DNA of 64,000 nucleotides from Neisseria sicca (GTDB taxonomy: Bacteria; Pseudomonadota; Gammaproteobacteria; Burkholderiales; Neisseriaceae), in assembly GCF_003044565.1 (NCBI RefSeq), contig NZ_POXG01000008.1, positions 80,346 through 144,345 on the forward strand. The letters are read 5' to 3'. The notes beneath the pieces are model-generated. The model was not told the DNA's origin and searched no databases. It was given only the letters and a program-made list of their open reading frames with translations. Each line of letters begins with the position of its first letter. The first letter of the stretch is position 1. The position numbers were made by a program, and so were the translations under genes. Positions 59,005 to 64,000 of the stretch are shown one piece after another.

Positions 59005-60390
59005 ATGTCTTCAGGACTCGTTACAGCGGCGTACATCGTAGCCGCGATACTGTTCATCTTCTCGCTGGCGGGGCTGTCCAAGCAGGAAACCGCCAAGCAA
59101 GGCTGTTATTCCGGCGTAGCGGGGATGGCGGTCGCCTTGTTCGTTACCGTGTTTTCCGAAAACACCCACGGACTCGGCTGGATTATCATCGCCATGCTCA
59201 TCGGCGCCGCCATCGGCATCTACAAAGCCAAAAAAGTAGAAATGACCGAAATGCCCGAGCTGATTGCACTTCTGCACAGCTTCGTCGGCTTGGCAGCCGT
59301 TTTGGTCGGCTTCAACAGCTATATCGAGCCGGGCAACATTTCGCACGATATGCACACCATCCATCTGGTCGAAGTCTATTTGGGCATCTTCATCGGCGCA
59401 GTAACCTTTACCGGCTCGCTGGTCGCGTTCGGCAAGCTCAACGGCAAAATCAGCAGCGCGCCGCTGCAACTACCCGCCAAACACAAGCTCAACCTCGCCG
59501 CATTGGTTTTATCCTTTATCCTGATGCTGGTGTTCGTATCCGTTGACGGCAGCGGCTTCATCCTGATCCTGATGACCCTGATCGCCCTCGCATTCGGCTG
59601 GCACTTGGTCGCCTCCATCGGCGGCGCAGATATGCCCGTGGTCGTGTCCATGCTGAACTCCTACTCCGGCTGGGCAGCAGCAGCAGCAGGCTTCATGCTC
59701 TCCAACGACCTGCTTATCGTCACCGGCGCGCTGGTCGGCTCCAGCGGCGCGATTCTGTCCTACATCATGTGTAAAGCCATGAACCGCTCCTTCATCTCCG
59801 TCATCGCAGGCGGCTTCGGTACCGACGGTTCCGCCGCAGCCTCAGGCAGCGAAGAAATCGGCGAATACCGCGAAGCCAAACCCGCCGAAGTCGCCGAAAT
59901 GCTCCGCAACGCCGGCAGCGTCATCATCACCCCGGGCTACGGCATGGCAGTGGCACAAGCACAATACCCCGTTGCCGAAATCACCGAGCTTTTGCGTAAA
60001 AACGGCACCGAAGTACGCTTCGGCATCCACCCCGTCGCCGGCCGCCTGCCCGGTCATATGAACGTACTGCTCGCCGAAGCCAAAGTCCCCTACGACATCG
60101 TTTTGGAAATGGACGAAATCAACGACGATTTCCCTGAAACCGATGTAGTGCTGGTTATCGGCGCGAACGATACCGTCAACCCCGCAGCCCAAACCGACCC
60201 GAACAGCCCGATCGCCGGCATGCCCGTATTGGAAGTGTGGAAGGCAAAAGAAGTCGTCGTCTTCAAACGCTCGATGAATACCGGCTACGCAGGCGTACAA
60301 AACCCGCTGTTCTTCAACGAAAACAGCGTCATGTGCTTCGGCGACGCGAAGAAAACCGTTGACGAGATTTTGGCGGAATTGAAGAAATAA
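59005..60390 (+). CDS. pntB: NAD(P) transhydrogenase subunit beta
   Basis: The 461-residue subunit has about nine membrane helices in the first 260 residues and a C-terminal NADP(H)-binding domain with [58 protein letters not shown] and [17 protein letters not shown]. Length matches E. coli PntB. A ribosome site (TTGGAG) precedes the ATG. Confidence 0.96.
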   Translation: MSSGLVTAAYIVAAILFIFSLAGLSKQETAKQGCYSGVAGMAVALFVTVFSENTHGLGWIIIAMLIGAAIGIYKAKKVEMTEMPELIALLHSFVGLAAVLVGFNSYIEPGNISHDMHTIHLVEVYLGIFIGAVTFTGSLVAFGKLNGKISSAPLQLPAKHKLNLAALVLSFILMLVFVSVDGSGFILILMTLIALAFGWHLVASIGGADMPVVVSMLNSYSGWAAAAAGFMLSNDLLIVTGALVGSSGAILSYIMCKAMNRSFISVIAGGFGTDGSAAASGSEEIGEYREAKPAEVAEMLRNAGSVIITPGYGMAVAQAQYPVAEITELLRKNGTEVRFGIHPVAGRLPGHMNVLLAEAKVPYDIVLEMDEINDDFPETDVVLVIGANDTVNPAAQTDPNSPIAGMPVLEVWKAKEVVVFKRSMNTGYAGVQNPLFFNENSVMCFGDAKKTVDEILAELKK

Positions 60391-60406
60391 CATCTGAAGC
60401 CAAGAC

Positions 60407-60455
60407 AAAAGGTCGTCTGAAAACCTGATTTTTGAGGGTTTCAGACGACCTTTTC
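60407..60455 (+). terminator. DUS inverted pair after pntB
   Basis: Opposed DUS copies flanked by AAAA and TTTTCTT behind pntB. Confidence 0.75.
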
Positions 60456-60485
60456 TTATGAACACACTACGTCAAACACCCCATC

Positions 60486-60775
60486 ACCGTCATTCCCGCG
60501 TAGGCGGGAATCCATCGGAAATCCTAAGAAACAGATGTTTGAAAACAGTTGCCGAGAGTTAAAAGTAGATTCCCACCTACGCGGGAATGACGGTAGCCGG
60601 ACAGAAATCTATGTCGAGACGTGCAACCTGCCCCCTCTCCCGTCCGGAGGGAGAGGGGTGGGGAGAGGGTGGCTCTACGGGCTGCACGAATTTGATTTTC
60701 CCTCAAGCCGCAAAGCCACCCCCATCCTAACCTTCCCCCGCCGGACGAGGGAAGGAACAAAGTTGCAGTTGCAGC
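60486..60775. repeat. Composite repeat unit 1 (dRS3 - spacer - dRS3 - GC-rich palindromic block)
   Basis: dRS3 copies (ATTCCC-N8-GGGAAT) lie at 60492-60511 and 60569-60588 around a 57-base spacer. They are followed by a block containing CCCCTCTCCCGTCCGGAGGG and AACCTTCCCCCGCCGGACGA, which fold with each other. Confidence 0.85.
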
Positions 60776-60780
60776 AACGA

Positions 60781-60869
60781 GTAGCGTGGGCTTTGCCCAC
60801 GAAACTTGCCGTATGTTAATTCGAAGGATAGTTGTGTTTTTATTATTTCGTGGGCAAAGCCCACGCTAC
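60781..60869. repeat. Inverted pair of the GTGGGC palindrome repeat
   Basis: GTAGCGTGGGCTTTGCCCAC (from 60781) and the inverted GTGGGCAAAGCCCACGCTAC (ending 60869) are exact inverted copies, each itself palindromic. Confidence 0.8.
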
Positions 60870-60923
60870 TTGAGTTATTCTAAGCCTGCGTTGATTGAAT
60901 AAACTACGCCAAACACCCCGCCG

Positions 60924-61205
60924 CCGTCATTCCCGCGCAGGCGGGAATCCATCAGAAATTCTAAGAAACTGATGTTTGAAAAAACAGTTGCCGAGATTTA
61001 AAAGTAGATTCCCGCCTGCGCGGGAATGACGGTAGTTGGGCAGAAATTTATACCGCGACGTGCAGCCCGCCCCCTCTCCCGTCCGGCGGGAGAGGGCTGG
61101 GGAGAGGGTGGCTCTACGGGCTGCACGAATTTGATTTCGCCTCAAGCCACAAAGCCACCCCCATCCTAACCTTCCCCCGCCGGACGGGGGAAGGAATAAG
61201 GTTGC
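60924..61205. repeat. Composite repeat unit 2
   Basis: dRS3 copies are at 60929-60948 and 61008-61027, followed by the same GC-rich block as unit 1 and a DUS (near 61219). Confidence 0.85.
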
Positions 61206-61235
61206 TGATATGGCAAGAGGTCGTCTGAAATTGGC

Positions 61236-61460
61236 GTGTGGACAGAAATCTATGCCACGACGTGCAGCCTGCCCCCTCTCCCGTCTGGCGGGAGAGGGTT
61301 GGGGAGAGGGTGGCTCTGTGGGCTGCACGAATTTGATTTTGCCTAAAGCCACGAAGCCATCCCCATCCTAACCTTCCCCGCCGGACGGGTGAAGGAACAA
61401 GGTTGCTGATACGGCAAGAGGTCGTCTGAAACCGTAAACTCAGTTTCAGACGACCTTTTC
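61236..61460. repeat. Composite repeat unit 3, lacking the dRS3 part, with DUS hairpin
   Basis: Starts at the CAGAAATCTATGCC segment and runs through the GC-rich block. It ends in a DUS inverted pair at 61418-61460, about 85 bases before the pentapeptide gene. Confidence 0.8.
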
Positions 61461-61543
61461 CTTTTTTGCCTCCACGCAATACTATAAAATTCGGGCTGCC
61501 GCCGGACGCGATACGGCTTGAAATTCGATAAAGGGAACGAAAA

Positions 61544-62920
61544 ATGGTGAAATGGAATATCTGGAAGAAAATCACAGAAACAATCAGTAAAAGCAAGGCT
61601 CGGCTGGATGGGCAGAGCAATGCGGTAAAAGTTTTGTGTGCAGGAGCCATGTCAGTAATCATTTTTGTGCTTGCTTATTTTGTAGCTATTAAAAACAGCA
61701 ATAGCAATAGCAATGGCAATTCTGTCGGCTATTGGAACTTCATCATTCTGATTGTTTCCGCCCCTGTCGCTTTCGTTATCTGGCATTTCCGCGACGAAAA
61801 CAATAGACAGCAAATCGAGAACCAGCGCAAAGACATTAACCTGAAAGAATTTCAAAAACTGTCCGAATGGGTTAGTGGCGCGCATTTGCCAGAAATAAAA
61901 GCCGTCAGTAAAACCACACAGAAAAGCAGCTCAAAAGACGGGGCAGAAATTACAGAACAAACGACGGAACAATCTGAAGAATATGCAAAAAAACCGGATA
62001 CCGCCCGTTTCGATACTTTCAGCAAACGGGACGGCGCGGTCGCTTTGCAGATTTCTGCTATCTATAACCTGTTACCATTTTTTCGAGGCGATTATGGAGA
62101 AAGTTTCCGCCTGCCTGCATTTAATCTGTTGAAGTCCGCTTGGCAGACAATGCTGCAAGATAGTTTGAAGAAATTGGAAAGAGAAAACCTATCTGAGATA
62201 GAAAAATCAGAAATTAGGGTTGAATTGTGGCAAAAAGCAGGAAGCCCTATGGGAATAGCTTTAACTCGTATGTTGTTAAGCTTAAATCAGGAAAATACAA
62301 AACTAAATCTACGCGATTTCCCCGAAATGTTACCCAATATTTGTTTGGCTGGGATAGCATTTAATTTGAATGGAATAAATGAAAGTACTAGGGATTTGTC
62401 AGGTTTAGATTTGTCTGGGGTGGATTTTCGAGGAGCTGACTTGCAATTGGCTAATCTCCAAAATAGTCAATTAGCTATGGCCAAGTTACAAAACGTCCAA
62501 CTCCTTGAAGCTAACATGCAAAATGTTCAATTATTTGGTGCAAATTTACAAAATGCTCAATTAGTCTCAGTTAATTTACAAAATGCTCAATTAAATTATG
62601 CCAATTTCCAAAATAGTTTCTTATCACCATCGAATTGGCAAAATGCTGATATGGCATATGCTGATTTGAGGCAATCCTTTTTTGAATGGAAGAGACTATT
62701 TTACAGCAATGTTAATTTGAGTTTTGTTAAAATAACCGTGCATGATTTTAGTAAAAAAATTTATCCCGATTGGAAAAAAGAAAACGATTCTAAGTGGGAA
62801 GAACTGACAAAGGATGAGCAGAAGAAAGTAATGCAACGATTTTGTGATGAAACAAAGATGTGGATCTATAATGAAAAAGGGATGCTAATAGTATTTCCTA
62901 TTCAGGAGGATGAAACCTAA
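61544..62920 (+). CDS. Membrane-anchored pentapeptide-repeat protein
   Basis: The 458-residue protein has two membrane helices near the N-terminus (about residues 34-51 and 64-84), a charged helical middle part (about 90-275), and a pentapeptide-repeat section (about 285-385: LSGLDLSGVDFRGADLQLAN, then 10-residue units of LQNxQL type). The C-terminal 70 residues are not repeats and end in WIYNEKGMLIVFPIQEDET. Base composition is AT-richer than the surroundings and the gene sits between composite repeats on both sides, so it may be a transferred cargo. Function unknown. Confidence 0.82.
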   Translation: MVKWNIWKKITETISKSKARLDGQSNAVKVLCAGAMSVIIFVLAYFVAIKNSNSNSNGNSVGYWNFIILIVSAPVAFVIWHFRDENNRQQIENQRKDINLKEFQKLSEWVSGAHLPEIKAVSKTTQKSSSKDGAEITEQTTEQSEEYAKKPDTARFDTFSKRDGAVALQISAIYNLLPFFRGDYGESFRLPAFNLLKSAWQTMLQDSLKKLERENLSEIEKSEIRVELWQKAGSPMGIALTRMLLSLNQENTKLNLRDFPEMLPNICLAGIAFNLNGINESTRDLSGLDLSGVDFRGADLQLANLQNSQLAMAKLQNVQLLEANMQNVQLFGANLQNAQLVSVNLQNAQLNYANFQNSFLSPSNWQNADMAYADLRQSFFEWKRLFYSNVNLSFVKITVHDFSKKIYPDWKKENDSKWEELTKDEQKKVMQRFCDETKMWIYNEKGMLIVFPIQEDET

Positions 62921-62941
62921 CTCTAATCATGGTTTATCCCT

Positions 62942-62983
62942 AAAGGTTGTCTGAAACCGAAATTCTCTTTTCAGGCGACCTCT
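62942..62983 (+). terminator. Degenerate DUS hairpin after the pentapeptide gene
   Basis: AGGTTGTCTGAA and TTCAGGCGACCT are DUS copies with compensatory-looking single changes. Confidence 0.55.
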
Positions 62984-63017
62984 TCTTACGAGCAGACCAT
63001 ACCAAACACCTCTTCGC

Positions 63018-63352
63018 CGTCATTCCCGCGCAGGCGGGAATCAATTGGAAATTCTAGGAAACTGATGTCTGAAAAACAGTTGCCGAGATTTAAAAGTAGA
63101 TTCCCGCCTGCGCGGGAATGACGGTAGCTGGGCAGAAATTTATGCCGCGACTTGCAGCCTGCTCCCTCTCACGTCTGGCGGGAGAGGGTTGGGGAGAGGG
63201 TGGCTCTACGGGTTGCACAAATTTGATTTTTCCCCAAGCCGTAAAGCCACCCCCATCCTAACCTTCCCCCGCCAGACGGGGGAAGGAACAAGATTGCTGA
63301 TACGGTAAAAGGTCGTCTGAAATTTAAAGCTTGGTTTCAGACGACCTTTTTT
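63018..63352. repeat. Composite repeat unit 4 with DUS hairpin
   Basis: dRS3 copies are at 63022-63041 and 63100-63119, then the GC-rich block, then a DUS inverted pair at 63307-63352. Confidence 0.85.
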
Positions 63353-63379
63353 CATAATCAGACCACGCTAACCATCCCG

Positions 63380-63717
63380 CCGCCGTCATTCCCGCGTAGG
63401 CGGGAATCCATTGGAAATTCTAAGAAACAGATGTTTAAAAAACAGTTGCCGAGAGTTAAAAGTAGATTCCCGCCTGCGCGGGAATGACGGTAGTTGGGCA
63501 GAAATCTATGCCACGACATGCAGCCTGCCCCCTCTCCCGTCCAGCGGGAGAGGGTTGGGGAGAGGGTGGCTCTATGGGCTGCACGAATTTGATTTTCCCT
63601 CAAGCTACCAAGCCACCCCCATTCTAACCTTCCCCCGCCAGACGGGGGAAGGAACGAGGTTGCCGATACGACAAGAGGTCGTCTGAAACTGAAAACTTGG
63701 TTTCAGACGACCTTTTC
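63380..63717. repeat. Composite repeat unit 5 with DUS hairpin
   Basis: dRS3 copies are at 63388-63407 and 63466-63485, then the GC-rich block and a DUS inverted pair at 63675-63717. It follows unit 4 directly with the same spacing. Confidence 0.87.
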
Positions 63718-63745
63718 TTATAAACAAACCAAGCCAAACACCCCT

Positions 63746-64000
63746 ACGCCGTCATTCCCTCGCAGGCGGGAATCCATCGGAAATTCTAAGAAACAGATGT
63801 TTAAAAAACAGTTGCCGAGAGTTAAAAGTAGATTCCCGCCTACGCGGGAACGACGGTAGCTGGGCAGAAATTTATACCGCGACTTGCAGCCTACCCCCTC
63901 TCCCGTCCGGCGGGAGAGGGTTGGGGAGAGGGTGGCTCTACGGGCTGCGCGAATTTGATTTTCCCTCAAACCGTAAAGCCACCCCCCCCCATCCTAACCT
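63746..64000. repeat. Composite repeat unit 6, cut by the window edge
   Basis: dRS3 copies are at 63754-63773 and 63832-63851 (the last base is C instead of T), then the GC-rich block. The window stops inside the CCCATCCTAACCT part. Confidence 0.85.

Noticed and set aside
60927..61662. Minus-strand frames in the repeat field (60927-61352, 61114-61662) and similar ones at 63358-63603 and 63718-63969
   Set aside because: They encode the same peptides repeatedly (RENQIRAA, RATLSPTLSR, SRAGGNLL) because they read through the composite repeat; not genes.
60486..64000. Regularly spaced repeats resembling a CRISPR array
   Set aside because: dRS3 pairs are 57-58 bases apart with a conserved, not variable, spacer, and the larger unit is about 350 bases; no cas genes nearby.

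Overview
The window is chromosomal DNA from a commensal Neisseria. The 12-mer AGGTCGTCTGAA, the AG-muc dialect of the neisserial DNA uptake sequence (DUS) known from the N. mucosa / N. sicca / N. macacae group, occurs dozens of times, mostly as inverted pairs downstream of genes where it doubles as a terminator. Correia elements (CREE), dRS3 repeats (ATTCCC-N8-GGGAAT) and neisserial gene content (YraP/GNA2091 lipoprotein, PepSY membrane protein, large atp operon) agree. Species assignment is an inference.

Layout. 1-1.1 kb: end of ftsE and ftsX. 1.2-5.2 kb: a small membrane protein, initiator tRNA-fMet with its own promoter and terminator, a ClC channel, a tandem pair of paralogous small membrane proteins, two CREEs. 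5.2-10.4 kb: ppc, a MoaC-like protein lacking two catalytic residues, a MoeB/ThiF adenylyltransferase, and a frameshifted YcxB-like gene followed by a DUS pair of the Eikenella dialect. 10.4-18.6 kb: valS, a small XRE regulator, map, a proline-rich membrane protein, and the yraP-gmhA/diaA-yraN | rsmI block. 18.8-25.9 kb: the complete F1Fo ATP synthase operon atpIBEFHAGDC. 26-35 kb: a Tli4-like T6SS immunity lipoprotein, a PepSY protein, a DUF3298 protein, glyQ, an exonuclease, a DUF817 protein and a photolyase.

35.3-45.9 kb: part of a type VI secretion (T6SS) cluster on the plus strand: PAAR, tssM, tssA, tssF, tssG, tssJ, tssE and an unrecognised exported Glu/Thr/Val-rich protein. This covers membrane-complex and baseplate parts. 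Sheath (tssB/C), tssK, tssL, clpV, hcp and vgrG are not in the window. An intact IS3-family element (46016-47264) sits directly downstream, inside what was a DUS hairpin.

47.6-60.4 kb: a CopD-like membrane protein, TraB/GumN lipoprotein, membrane-anchored PIG-L deacetylase, lpxH, a TonB-dependent copper-type receptor, serB, and pntA and pntB separated by three unrelated small genes (MAPEG, GFA, SAM methyltransferase). 60.4-64 kb: a repeat field of composite units (dRS3 - spacer - dRS3 - GC-rich palindromic block - DUS hairpin), with a single AT-richer pentapeptide-repeat membrane protein gene between units. The window ends inside a further unit.

The best candidates for something little described are the T6SS-linked exported protein at 44640, the TssM without a P-loop, the MoaC-like protein with altered active site, the Eikenella-type DUS import, and the repeat-flanked pentapeptide protein.
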